Of a DNA stretch of 64,000 bases, positions 26,987 to 35,291 are shown one piece after another. The notes below the pieces were generated by a model that was not told where the DNA came from, made no database searches, and saw nothing but the letters and a program-made list of their open reading frames with translations. The number at the start of each line of letters is the position of its first letter. Within the stretch, counting starts at the first letter, position 1. The position numbers and the translations under genes are program-made. The DNA comes from Thermotoga profunda AZM34c06 (GTDB lineage Bacteria; Thermotogota; Thermotogae; Thermotogales; DSM-5069): the NCBI RefSeq assembly GCF_000828675.1, contig NZ_AP014510.1, positions 1,011,413 through 1,075,412 on the forward strand. Direction: 5' to 3'.

Positions 26987-28092
26987 CCTTCACGGTAAAA
27001 ATAAAACGATCTCCCATCTGGACGGATTTTAGCTTCTTTGATCAAATGCGACGTTGATTCAACCTGTATTCGAATCTGTCCTTCAGTCACAAATAACCTT
27101 TTCAGAGTATTGGTTTTATCAAAACACAATAATTCAAAACCTTCATCGCTCATCTTTTCAAATCTACAAAATTTCGCATACTCTATTCTCTCAAAACTCC
27201 CGTTGAAAACCACACCAAAGCCAAGAGCCTCACAAAGATCAAGTGTTTCTTTGTGAAGACTGTTCATCTCAAGGTACAGTCTCATAACTTTCTGTATCAG
27301 GCTCATTCTCAATAAATCTTCTAATCTTTCATTTTTTCCCACAACAAGACCTTCTATCAAGCCGGCAGCATCCAACAAAGATACATTTTTTGCAACAACG
27401 ATTGAATCTTTTAACACATTTCTAAGTGATTCCACATCTTCTCTTTTCCTATGTTCGAAATCAACTAAGAAAAATTCAAAACCCATTTTTTTGAATTCAC
27501 CAATATCTGGATCAGAAAAATTCACAGCGATACCCGGTAGAAATCCGTTATCTTTGCACAATTGCACAAATTCCTTTGTCCTGTCTATTTTTCTGAGAAG
27601 TAGTACCTGAATACCTTTCTCTTTTGCGCGTTCTATTAATTCATCTTTTATATTCTGCACAGATAAAACACTGTAAGGCTTTGAAATACACCCAATTTTA
27701 TTCTCAAAGGCTAAAAGCTTTGCGTATTCTTTCAGCAAAAGATATCTATCATGAGCTTGTAGAATCACAAAGGGATCGAGATCTATCTGATGATCTGTCT
27801 TTTCAGAGATTTCGATATATCCAGTGAACTCATCACCCTTGCGTTCAATTCTGATATTCCCATTTTCCCTACTCAGAAAACCGATGAGTAAATCATCATT
27901 GAAAATACACTGATCGCCGAAACATTCTGCTTGGGGAAGAACGACCCTGAAGACCTCTATTGTACCAAAGCCTTTTATTTTAGCGCGAAAGACCTTACCG
28001 AGCTGAGTGTTCTCAGATGAAAAAACAAGTTCGTAGTTATCTTTTTTTTGGAAAACCATTCCATCTTTGAAACTCAAGCCATAAATCAACAC
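26983..28092 (-). CDS. Degenerate GH36 (alpha-galactosidase-like) protein, probably not an active glycosidase
   Basis: It resembles the Thermotoga GH36 alpha-galactosidase from end to end but is much shorter: 369 residues against about 552. Counting from an upstream TTG at 28110, matching blocks are LDPFVILQAHDRYLLLKEYA (111-130), NGFLPGI (188-194), KKMGFEFFLVDF (207-218) and the C-terminal DGRSFYFYREG. D217 sits at the nucleophile position, but the acid/base Asp of the RIGPDTAP motif is replaced by VVGKN (N260), and the WCSWYHYF and IDDAYEK substrate loops are missing. The gene occupies the galA position of a galA-galT-galK operon. GTG at 28092 follows AGAGG and gives the family-like N-terminus. 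Function unknown; a sugar-binding or structural role is conceivable. The comparison is from memory of the family. Confidence 0.7.
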   Translation of the reverse strand: MLIYGLSFKDGMVFQKKDNYELVFSSENTQLGKVFRAKIKGFGTIEVFRVVLPQAECFGDQCIFNDDLLIGFLSRENGNIRIERKGDEFTGYIEISEKTDHQIDLDPFVILQAHDRYLLLKEYAKLLAFENKIGCISKPYSVLSVQNIKDELIERAKEKGIQVLLLRKIDRTKEFVQLCKDNGFLPGIAVNFSDPDIGEFKKMGFEFFLVDFEHRKREDVESLRNVLKDSIVVAKNVSLLDAAGLIEGLVVGKNERLEDLLRMSLIQKVMRLYLEMNSLHKETLDLCEALGFGVVFNGSFERIEYAKFCRFEKMSDEGFELLCFDKTNTLKRLFVTEGQIRIQVESTSHLIKEAKIRPDGRSFYFYREG

Positions 28093-28129
28093 AAAAAATC
28101 GCCTCTTCAATTAGAAGATACTCTTTGAA

Positions 28130-28159
28130 GTTATCAAAAGTTTTTAGAGCGTGTTTCAA
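28130..28159 (-). promoter_or_regulatory. Candidate promoter of the galactose operon
   Basis: TTGAAA (28154-28159) and GATAAC (28130-28135) on the minus strand are 18 nt apart. An inverted repeat with arms TCTTC and GAAGA (28104-28118) lies just downstream and could be an operator. Both are modest signals. Confidence 0.35.
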
Positions 28160-28166
28160 TCAAAGT

Positions 28167-28910
28167 TCAGAAAATCTCAAAACCCGCAGATAAGTTGAAT
28201 TCTCCATTGTCAAGAAGCGTGCAGATTATATTATAACTACCTGGTTGAAGAGGTTCGTTAATTTCAACAACGGCAGCTGGATATGTAATGGCTTGTGTAA
28301 CAGGCGTTGAAGGCGAAGGTGATTGTACGTGAGCCTTTATTTGTATTGTCTTGTCGACCAAGTCAACAGAGTCTACAACTACTTCATAACCGCCTGTGTT
28401 TTTCCTACCGGCAGATATCATGATTAATATTTTTTCCCCTGCTTTGAAAGTCTGCGTCAAGACCATTTGGCTGTTCAGTACATCTAATGAAACTGAATCA
28501 CTTCCCCGCGTCGATTTAGTCTTGTAAGAAAAGCTACCAAAAGATATCTCATAACCACCAACAATAATTTTAGAAACTCCCTTAGGTAGAATTAGAAGGT
28601 GTTGAACCATGTAAGTATAAATTCCACTTTTCTTAGCTGGTAATTCTATCTCTCCATCAAAATCTTGAGCGATGACCCTGACTTTGAAAGATTTCGTTTC
28701 ACTAATCTGAACCGGCGTAAACAACCAACCTTTGAGCAGTAAAACGATCTGTTCAGATTTTGAAAGTATCATATACTGGAAATTTGCGGATTTTGAACCT
28801 ATTGACTGATAAAGCTCCTGTGGGAAAACAAACTCCACAGGTGTGTAGTAAATCATACCCGCCATATAGATCGCTCCAAGCAAAAGAATCGCACAAACAA
28901 GGGTTCGCAT
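28167..28910 (-). CDS. Membrane-anchored or exported protein with PrcB-like C-terminal domain
   Basis: A 247-residue protein. Residues 1-20 are a hydrophobic signal or anchor segment (RTLVCAILLLGAIYMAGMI), followed by an unrecognised beta-rich region. From about 155 it has a PrcB_C-like domain: ISAGRKNTGGYEVVVDSV, then IQIKAHVQSPSPSTPVTQA. PrcB domains are named for a spirochaete protease-complex component and are found in many exported proteins of unclear role. The ATG at 28910 after TGTGAGG is chosen over an in-frame start ten codons earlier that overlaps the upstream gene. It is co-directional with the UPF0173 gene (10 nt gap). Confidence 0.75.
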   Translation of the reverse strand: MRTLVCAILLLGAIYMAGMIYYTPVEFVFPQELYQSIGSKSANFQYMILSKSEQIVLLLKGWLFTPVQISETKSFKVRVIAQDFDGEIELPAKKSGIYTYMVQHLLILPKGVSKIIVGGYEISFGSFSYKTKSTRGSDSVSLDVLNSQMVLTQTFKAGEKILIMISAGRKNTGGYEVVVDSVDLVDKTIQIKAHVQSPSPSTPVTQAITYPAAVVEINEPLQPGSYNIICTLLDNGEFNLSAGFEIF

Positions 28911-28920
28911 CTTAATCGCC

Positions 28921-29604
28921 TCACAGTTCAATCGTCTCACCGGGTTCCATTACATGACATTTGATTTGTAATTTCTCGATTTCATGCTTGAATTTCTCTG
29001 GATCTGCCTTTATGAGCTCCCAAGTGTTGAAGTGTATTGGCACAACCAATTTAGGTTGAATCATCTTGACAGCTTCAACGGCATCCCAGAGATCCATCAC
29101 GAAGTTACCACCTATTGGGAGAAAGGCTGCGTCTATTTTTTCCTTTTGCAACAGCTCCATATCTTTTGTTAAACCCGTATCTCCTGCATGGTAGATCTTC
29201 TTGCCTTCGGCTTCAATCAAAAAACCACAAGGATTTCCCGCATAAACAGGTAATTCCTTCTCGATCAGGCTTGAGCCATGAAGTGCTGGTGTCAACTTCA
29301 CACTCCCGAATTCAAAGACATACTTCCCACCGATGTGCATGGGGTGAGTAACAATGCCATGTCGTGCTATGTAACTACACAGTTCGAAGTTAGCTATCAC
29401 AGTTGCTCCATCAGATTTTGCTATCTTTACGGTGTCTCCAAGATGATCTGCGTGACCGTGCGTGACCAGTATGTAATGTATCCTTGGCAGGTCTTGTAAT
29501 TTCACGGGACAACATGGATTTTCACTTATGAATGGATCGATTATCAGATTTTTTTCTTTGAGTTGAATCAAAACAGCTGCATGACCAAGATAACGAATTT
29601 TCAT
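28921..29604 (-). CDS. UPF0173-family metal-dependent hydrolase (metallo-beta-lactamase fold)
   Basis: A 227-residue cytoplasmic protein with the metallo-beta-lactamase motif THGHADH (48-54; H49, H51, D53, H54), HAGDTG further on, and VVPIHFNTW near the C-terminus. It matches the conserved UPF0173 group found in Thermotoga and many bacteria and archaea. The substrate is unknown; relatives include UlaG-like lactonases. The ATG follows GGAGGTGAATAAAG. Confidence 0.92.
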   Translation of the reverse strand: MKIRYLGHAAVLIQLKEKNLIIDPFISENPCCPVKLQDLPRIHYILVTHGHADHLGDTVKIAKSDGATVIANFELCSYIARHGIVTHPMHIGGKYVFEFGSVKLTPALHGSSLIEKELPVYAGNPCGFLIEAEGKKIYHAGDTGLTKDMELLQKEKIDAAFLPIGGNFVMDLWDAVEAVKMIQPKLVVPIHFNTWELIKADPEKFKHEIEKLQIKCHVMEPGETIEL

Positions 29605-29709
29605 CTTTATTCACCTCCACATATATTTTAACGCACGATTGACCTTCAATCACCAAACTTTGCCTCAAAAATTTCAAGAGATATTCATGTGTTGTGACTT
29701 GATAATTCG

Positions 29710-29738
29710 TTGACAGAACATTTTGTGCGGTGTATAAT
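29710..29738 (+). promoter_or_regulatory. Consensus promoter of the hydrolase-glpK-glpP operon
   Basis: TTGACA (29710-29715), 17-nt spacer, TATAAT (29733-29738): a perfect sigma-A promoter. So strong a promoter ahead of a terminator-bearing leader implies that control lies in the RNA and not at initiation. Confidence 0.9.
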
Positions 29739-29769
29739 AAATAATCGTATAACAATAAAAGATATTCAA

Positions 29770-29826
29770 ATGGTATGGTGGGAGAGCGGGAGAAAGCCAT
29801 ATCTCGATATGAGGTATGGCTTTTTT
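29770..29826 (+). promoter_or_regulatory. Candidate GlpP-responsive antiterminator leader (copy 1)
   Basis: The 110-nt leader holds GGTATGG (29772-29778), a purine-rich linker ending GGAGAAAG, and a 12-bp terminator stem. GGTATGG can pair with CCATATC (29797-29803), which is the 5' arm of the terminator, so the two folds exclude each other. The same design occurs before the glycerol-3-phosphate oxidoreductase operon. GlpP, encoded two genes downstream, is the expected protein partner. Confidence 0.75.
29794..29826 (+). terminator. Leader terminator upstream of the hydrolase-glpK-glpP operon
   Basis: AAGCCATATCTC pairs with GAGGTATGGCTT (12 bp including one T-G wobble) around GATAT and is followed by a T run to 29826. 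It lies between a perfect promoter and the first gene, so it must be read through for the operon to be expressed. Confidence 0.85.
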
Positions 29827-29855
29827 ATTTCAAAAACGTCGAGGGAGGTGTATCT

Positions 29856-31652
29856 ATGCGTAAAGGTGCTGGCTGGGTGATTCTTTCACTTGTAATTGTT
29901 CTGGTTGGTGCATTGATTGCATTCTTTGTGCAAACAGATTTTGGGAAAGTCAAGGTCAAAGAACTGAGATTTGTAAGTAGCGATGGAAAGATTTTAAGTG
30001 CCTTGCTGTTCATTCCAAAAGGTGTCTCAGCGGAAAAACCTGCACCAGCTGTCTTAACGATGCATGGTTATATCAATTCGAGAGAGACACAGAGTGGTTT
30101 TAATATTGAATTTGCAAGACGTGGTTATGTGGTTATGGCTATGGACATGGCCGGCCACGGCTATTCTGAGCAAGTCAAAGGCGGACTTGCAAATCCTGCT
30201 CGTGGTGCAGATGCTGGATTACTGTATCTTGCAAGTCTTTCATTTGTCGACAAAAACAATATCGCAGTTGAAGGACATTCGATGGGTGGATGGTCTGTCC
30301 TGAGTGCTGCAGGTAAATATCCAGATCTTGTAAAAACGGTGATTTTAGAGGGTTCCTCCTCTGAAACATATGGCTCTCCAAAGGTAACTGCAGAAACTCC
30401 CTTCAATTTTGCAGTTGTGTTCAGTAAATATGATGAATTCAGCAGACTCATGTGGGGTGTGGAAATCCCATCCGACATAGTCAAGACGCAAAAACTCAAA
30501 GCTGCATTTGGTACCACAGAAGATGTCATACCCAAAAAACTTTATGGTTCATTTGAAAATGAGAGTGCAAGAAAATTATATATACCAAATTGCACGCATC
30601 CAGGAGATCATCTTTCAAAAGAAGCAATTGGATATGCAATAGAATTTTTGCAAGACTCGATAACACCACCCAAATTCATAGATCCAAATAACCAAATATG
30701 GCCTTGGAAAGAATTCGGAACATTATTGGCATTAATAGGTGGCATCATGTTCCTACTCAGTTATGGCTACTGTCTACTCAATAGCGCATATTTCTCATCT
30801 TTAAGAGGAAGAGTTGCTAATTTTAAGGATGTTAAAAAACCAGTAAGTATTATTGTCTGGCTTATTGGTTTTGCACTTGTAACTGCGATACCAGCTTTCA
30901 CATTTTTCAAATTTCAGCAACCTGGAGGCAAAACACCAACGGCTAATGCCTTTTGGCCACAGAGTTTGACCATAGGTTTTGCAAGATGGGCAACTTTTAA
31001 TGCACTCATAGCGATTGGTTTGTTCATCGTTTGGCATTTTGTATATCACCGCAGAATAGGTGGAAATCTGGTAACTTATGGTTTGGCAACAAATCATGAT
31101 AAGCCAAAATTCTCTTTAAAACAACTTTGGAAGGCTTTTGCTTTAGCTGTTTGTGTTGTCTTCACGACACACATAGTTTTGTCGGTTGTTCAATGGGCAT
31201 TCAAAGTAGATTTCAGATGGTGGGTTTTAGCGTTAAAACCAATGGACATAGCTCGATTCTGGATATTCATAAAATTCCTACCTCCGTTTGCTCTATTTAC
31301 ATTTGTCAACGCACTTGTTTTGAATGGTCAACTCAAGGCAAGAGAATTTAAAAATGAAGCCACATCAACTGCCGTATGGATGATCAGTTCAGCCCTTGCG
31401 AATTCTCTTGGTATAGCAATCTTGGTGGCATTGCAGGTTGGAAAACTATTTGCAACTCAAACACTGTTTTTCCCAACTCAATCGCTATTGGGAATAGTTG
31501 CATACCAATTTGTCTTTTTAACAGCCGTTTGCGGTGTATTTTCTTCTTTCTTCTATAGAAGAACTGGTAGCATATATGTTGGAGCCTTTATAAATGCCTT
31601 GTTTGTAACCTGGTACATCGTCGCAGGTCAAGCTATACAATTTGTCGCATAA
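29856..31652 (+). CDS. Alpha/beta hydrolase fused to a polytopic membrane domain
   Basis: A 598-residue protein. Residues 5-25 are an N-terminal anchor; about 35-270 is an alpha/beta hydrolase with HG (70-71), the nucleophile elbow GHSMGG (S142) and a likely catalytic His in CTHPGDH (H248 or H252). From about 285 there are roughly seven hydrophobic helices with no family I can name. The hydrolase domain probably faces the periplasm. Co-transcription with glpK and glpP under a candidate glycerol-3-phosphate-sensing leader suggests an esterase or lipase that frees glycerol from acylglycerols; this is inference. GAGGGAGGTG precedes the ATG. An upstream in-frame ATG at 29775 would read through the terminator and is not used here. 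Confidence 0.85.
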   Translation: MRKGAGWVILSLVIVLVGALIAFFVQTDFGKVKVKELRFVSSDGKILSALLFIPKGVSAEKPAPAVLTMHGYINSRETQSGFNIEFARRGYVVMAMDMAGHGYSEQVKGGLANPARGADAGLLYLASLSFVDKNNIAVEGHSMGGWSVLSAAGKYPDLVKTVILEGSSSETYGSPKVTAETPFNFAVVFSKYDEFSRLMWGVEIPSDIVKTQKLKAAFGTTEDVIPKKLYGSFENESARKLYIPNCTHPGDHLSKEAIGYAIEFLQDSITPPKFIDPNNQIWPWKEFGTLLALIGGIMFLLSYGYCLLNSAYFSSLRGRVANFKDVKKPVSIIVWLIGFALVTAIPAFTFFKFQQPGGKTPTANAFWPQSLTIGFARWATFNALIAIGLFIVWHFVYHRRIGGNLVTYGLATNHDKPKFSLKQLWKAFALAVCVVFTTHIVLSVVQWAFKVDFRWWVLALKPMDIARFWIFIKFLPPFALFTFVNALVLNGQLKAREFKNEATSTAVWMISSALANSLGIAILVALQVGKLFATQTLFFPTQSLLGIVAYQFVFLTAVCGVFSSFFYRRTGSIYVGAFINALFVTWYIVAGQAIQFVA

Positions 31653-31665
31653 GGGGGTATCAAAG

Positions 31666-33165
31666 GTGGCTGAGAAGTATATTCTCGCATTAGACCAGGG
31701 AACAACCAGCTCAAGGGCGATAATTTTCGATCACAGTGGCAAAGTTATGTCTATGGTCAATCAAGAATTCGATCAGATATACCCAAGACCAGGTTGGGTA
31801 GAGCATGACCCTATGGATATCTTGGAATCACAGATAAGTGTTGCGAAAAAGGCTATGAGAAATAGTTCGATAGAACCACATCAAATTGCGGCAATAGGCA
31901 TAACCAATCAAAGAGAAACAACCATATTATGGGACAGGAAGACAGGTAAACCTGTATACAATGCGATAGTTTGGCAATGTAGAAGAACTGCAAATATCTG
32001 TGATGATTTGAAAAATCAGGGTTATGCTCAGAAAGTAAAAGAAAAAACTGGTTTAGTCATAGATGCGTACTTCTCGGCCACCAAATTGAAATGGCTCCTG
32101 GACAATGTAGAAGGCGCAAGGGAAAAAGCGAAAAAAGGAGAATTACTCTTTGGTACTGTTGATACCTGGCTCATTTGGAACCTAACTGGCGGGAAGGTTC
32201 ATGTAACAGACTACTCAAATGCGTCAAGAACAATGCTTTTCAATATAAACACATTAAACTGGGATGAAGAGTTGCTTGAATTATTTGATATACCAAAATC
32301 TGTCCTTCCTGAAGTTTGGCCATCGAGTTGTAAATATGGTTACACGAGTGATGAAATCTTTGGGGAAAAGATACCTATCTCTGGAGATGCGGGTGATCAA
32401 CAAGCGGCACTCTTTGGGCAGGTTTGTTGTGAACCAGGTATGGTGAAGAACACCTATGGTACAGGGTGCTTCATACTAATGAATACAGGTGAAAGACCTG
32501 TTCGTTCCCAATCTGGCCTTTTGACAACTATTGCTTGGGGATTGGAAGAGAAAAAGGTGTGTTATGCACTCGAAGGCAGCGTTTTTGTCGCAGGTGCTGC
32601 TATTCAATGGCTCAGAGACGGTATTAAATTGATTGAAAAGGCTTCAGATACGGAATATCTTGCATCGGCTGTTCCAGATTCTGCTGGTGTCTATTTTGTG
32701 CCTGCTTTCGTTGGTCTTGGTGCACCTTATTGGGACATGTATGCGCGTGGAACAATCGTGGGTATAACAAGAGGGACTTTGAAAGAGCATATCGTTCGCG
32801 CAACTCTTGAATCTATTGCCTATCAAACAAAAGACGTCGTTGATGTAATGTCGAGCGAGTCAAAGATTGAGCTTAGATCTCTGAGAGTAGATGGTGGCGC
32901 TTCTGTGAACAATTTTCTGATGCAATTTCAGTCAGATATACTCGGTGTGCCTGTCGAGAGACCAAAGGTAAACGAAACTACCGCACTTGGTGCAGCGTAT
33001 CTTGCTGGGTTAGCTACAGGCTATTGGCAAAATCACGATGAAATAAAGAGGCAGTGGCAACTTGACAGAAGATTCGAGCCGAGAATGAATTGTGAAGAAA
33101 GACAAAGGTTATACTCAGGATGGAAAAGAGCAGTCAAAAGGGCAACCAGGTGGGTTGAAGAATGA
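31666..33165 (+). CDS. glpK: Glycerol kinase
   Basis: A 499-residue FGGY-family kinase that makes sn-glycerol-3-phosphate from glycerol and ATP. Signatures are [16 protein letters not shown] at the N-terminus, [14 protein letters not shown] (glycerol-site Arg-Glu), the second-domain [17 protein letters not shown], and [10 protein letters not shown]. The start is GTG 8 nt after AAGGGGG; more upstream in-frame codons overlap the hydrolase gene. It overlaps glpP by 4 nt (ATGA). Confidence 0.96.
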   Translation: MAEKYILALDQGTTSSRAIIFDHSGKVMSMVNQEFDQIYPRPGWVEHDPMDILESQISVAKKAMRNSSIEPHQIAAIGITNQRETTILWDRKTGKPVYNAIVWQCRRTANICDDLKNQGYAQKVKEKTGLVIDAYFSATKLKWLLDNVEGAREKAKKGELLFGTVDTWLIWNLTGGKVHVTDYSNASRTMLFNINTLNWDEELLELFDIPKSVLPEVWPSSCKYGYTSDEIFGEKIPISGDAGDQQAALFGQVCCEPGMVKNTYGTGCFILMNTGERPVRSQSGLLTTIAWGLEEKKVCYALEGSVFVAGAAIQWLRDGIKLIEKASDTEYLASAVPDSAGVYFVPAFVGLGAPYWDMYARGTIVGITRGTLKEHIVRATLESIAYQTKDVVDVMSSESKIELRSLRVDGGASVNNFLMQFQSDILGVPVERPKVNETTALGAAYLAGLATGYWQNHDEIKRQWQLDRRFEPRMNCEERQRLYSGWKRAVKRATRWVEE

Positions 33166-33719
33166 TAAACTACTTTGAATTTCCAATAGTTCCTGCTATC
33201 AGAGAAGATACTTCAATACAAAAAGCACTTTCGTGTAAGGCAACCTCTGCCTTTTTATTAACAGGAGACATTATGGAACTTGGTCAAATCATACAACTCT
33301 TTCACAATAGTGGCAAATACGTCTTTGTGCACATAGATCTGGTTAAAGGACTTGGTAAAGATGAAGCCGCATTGAAATTTCTCAAAATTCAACTCAGAGC
33401 AGATGGTGTGATAACAACAAAAGGTAATCTCGTAACTTTTGCAAAGAAAATCGATCTTGTCCCCATTCAGAGAATCTTTCTTCTTGATTCTCAATCTCTT
33501 GTTACAGGCATCCAGCAAGCTAAATCACATACTCCAGATTACATAGAAGTATTACCGGGATTGTTACCCGATCTCATAAAGCAAATAAAAGATGAAACAA
33601 AGATTCCCGTCATAACAGGAGGACTCATAAAAACCTTAAATCAGGTTAAAGAAGCTTTGATTAAAGGTGCAACGGCAGTCTCAACCAGTGAAGAGTCACT
33701 GTGGAATATCTCGCTCTGA
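33162..33719 (+). CDS. glpP: GlpP, glycerol-3-phosphate-responsive antiterminator
   Basis: A 185-residue TIM-barrel-like RNA-binding regulator. The N-terminal [16 protein letters not shown], the [20 protein letters not shown] block and [20 protein letters not shown] are characteristic of GlpP. In Bacillus subtilis GlpP with bound glycerol-3-phosphate prevents termination in glp leaders. Here two terminator-bearing leaders of shared design lie within 7 kb (29770 and 36744). Expression from its own attenuated operon would give positive feedback. Its 3' end overlaps the convergent DUF1667 gene by 24 bp. Confidence 0.94.
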   Translation: MINYFEFPIVPAIREDTSIQKALSCKATSAFLLTGDIMELGQIIQLFHNSGKYVFVHIDLVKGLGKDEAALKFLKIQLRADGVITTKGNLVTFAKKIDLVPIQRIFLLDSQSLVTGIQQAKSHTPDYIEVLPGLLPDLIKQIKDETKIPVITGGLIKTLNQVKEALIKGATAVSTSEESLWNISL

Positions 33720-34076
33720 ATTTTTCAAAACGGTTCTCGTCGCGATGACGTCCACACCTGTATCAAAGATGTTTTTCAAGATAACGTCCCCAACTTTCAC
33801 GGGGGCGTTTACTTTTATCTCTCTGAGTTTTTTCATCAAATGTGGAATATACTTTTTGGGAATCGGTGCAGAGGTTTTGACTGATGCGAGTGGATAATTT
33901 CCTCCTACGACCCTGACACTTGTTGGAACAACTCTTTTTGGTTCTTTGAGTTCATCTTCGAGATATGCAAGGCCTCTTGGGCATTTGTTACCCTCTATTT
34001 TTACAATCTTTCCATCTATCAACTCGAATTTTATTTTACATCCCACAGGACATTGTACACAAACTACTCTATTCAT
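33696..34076 (-). CDS. DUF1667 protein, small Fe-S subunit of the glycerol-3-phosphate oxidoreductase unit
   Basis: A 126-residue protein. Four N-terminal cysteines (6, 9, 13, 32; CVQCPVGC then KCPRG) look like an iron-sulfur or zinc site, followed by a small beta-rich domain ending with VIATRTV. DUF1667 proteins are regularly encoded with two FAD oxidoreductases next to glycerol kinase in Thermotogales and Clostridia, so a role as an electron-transfer subunit is inferred. ATG 34076 is 8 nt after GGAGG. It is the third gene of the operon. Confidence 0.88.
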   Translation of the reverse strand: MNRVVCVQCPVGCKIKFELIDGKIVKIEGNKCPRGLAYLEDELKEPKRVVPTSVRVVGGNYPLASVKTSAPIPKKYIPHLMKKLREIKVNAPVKVGDVILKNIFDTGVDVIATRTVLKNSERDIPQ

Positions 34077-34079
34077 CAC

Positions 34080-35291
34080 TCATTCCTCCTTCAACGAAAC
34101 TACGATCTTATCCAACCCCGTTATTTTCTGAGAAGGAATTTTGATCCTGATCATCTCACTTGGCATTACATCTTCAAATTTTTTTTCGAAATTGCCTGCA
34201 GTTAGAATCGTTTTCTCCATGGGTTTTTTACTCCTCACATATAAAACTAAATCTTCACCACTCACATATCTTTTTGGAAAGATTATCCCAATATTATCTC
34301 CTGGTTCGATTGGTACACCCATTTCAAAACTTTCACCTTTTGCATACAAAGCTGCGTATTTACCTGCTTTTTCTCCTTCTATCGTTACGTAATCCACAAG
34401 ATCGTAGATCACCGTACAATTGCCCGCAGAAAAGATCCATTGGTTTGAACTTTGACCTATGTTAGAACACGAAATGCCTTTTGAGATACGATCCAGTTGT
34501 ACAAGATCGGCAAGTAATTCAACCTGTGGTATTAGTCCAACAGAGAGAACTAACGTATCGACTTTGAAAATTTTTTCTGTACCTGGTATTGGTTTGTAGT
34601 TTTGATCAACCTGTGCAACTACTACTTCTTCAAGCCTCTCTTTTCCTCTCACCTCAACAACTGTACTTGAAAGATACAAAGGTATATTGTAATCCTCAAG
34701 GCACTGTATGACATTTCTCAAAAGTCCACCAGAATAAGGCAATCTTTCTATCACTGCAACCACTTCAACGCCTTCAAGTGTCAGCCTTCGTGCCATGATC
34801 ATACCTATATCTCCTGAACCCAATATCAGAGCCCTTTTACCAATGAGTCTATTTTCTATATTCATGTACTTTTGTGCCACACCAGCTGTGAAGATCCCTG
34901 AAGGCCTATCGCCAGGAATCATCAAAGCTCCAAAGGGTCTTTCTCTCGCACCGGCTGTATAAACAATCGATCTTGTTTCGATCTCAAGGACACCTTTTGG
35001 AGAAACCAATATGGCTTTTCTGTCTGGTTTTACAGTATGAACATGGCAATCCATCAAAAGATCTATTTGGTAATTCTCAAGCAATGCAGAAAATCTCTCT
35101 GCATATTCTGGACCAGTCAGTTCTTCTTTAAAATAATGGAGCCCAAAGCCGTTGTGTATACACTGATTGAGAATTCCACCAGTCCTCTCATCTCTATCAA
35201 CAAGAGTTACTTTTACCCCATTTTTTGCCGCACTCAATGCTGCTGCCATCCCTGCAGCACCAGCACCGATCACAAGAACATCGGTTTTCAT
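34080..35291 (-). CDS. NAD(P)/FAD-dependent oxidoreductase, partner of the glycerol-3-phosphate dehydrogenase
   Basis: A 403-residue flavoprotein of the pyridine nucleotide-disulfide family. The first Rossmann loop is VLVIGAGAAGMAAALSAAKN, the NAD loop ALILGSGDIGMIMARRL, and the FAD-binding GNC near the end. No redox-active CxxC pair is seen. It starts with ATG inside the stop of the GlpA-like gene (ATGA) after GGAAGGTGAGAG; the longer open frame upstream overlaps that gene and is not used. With the GlpA-like subunit and DUF1667 it probably passes electrons from glycerol-3-phosphate to NAD or another carrier. Confidence 0.92.
   Translation of the reverse strand: MKTDVLVIGAGAAGMAAALSAAKNGVKVTLVDRDERTGGILNQCIHNGFGLHYFKEELTGPEYAERFSALLENYQIDLLMDCHVHTVKPDRKAILVSPKGVLEIETRSIVYTAGARERPFGALMIPGDRPSGIFTAGVAQKYMNIENRLIGKRALILGSGDIGMIMARRLTLEGVEVVAVIERLPYSGGLLRNVIQCLEDYNIPLYLSSTVVEVRGKERLEEVVVAQVDQNYKPIPGTEKIFKVDTLVLSVGLIPQVELLADLVQLDRISKGISCSNIGQSSNQWIFSAGNCTVIYDLVDYVTIEGEKAGKYAALYAKGESFEMGVPIEPGDNIGIIFPKRYVSGEDLVLYVRSKKPMEKTILTAGNFEKKFEDVMPSEMIRIKIPSQKITGLDKIVVSLKEE

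Noticed and set aside
29775-29855. N-terminal extension of the membrane hydrolase from the ATG at 29775
   Set aside because: It would be translated through the terminator hairpin and lacks a ribosome site; GAGGGAGGTG before 29856 fits much better.
30161-30535. 124-codon minus-strand frame inside the hydrolase gene
   Set aside because: It lies opposite a clearly conserved catalytic domain, has no ribosome site and no recognisable motifs; it is a shadow frame.
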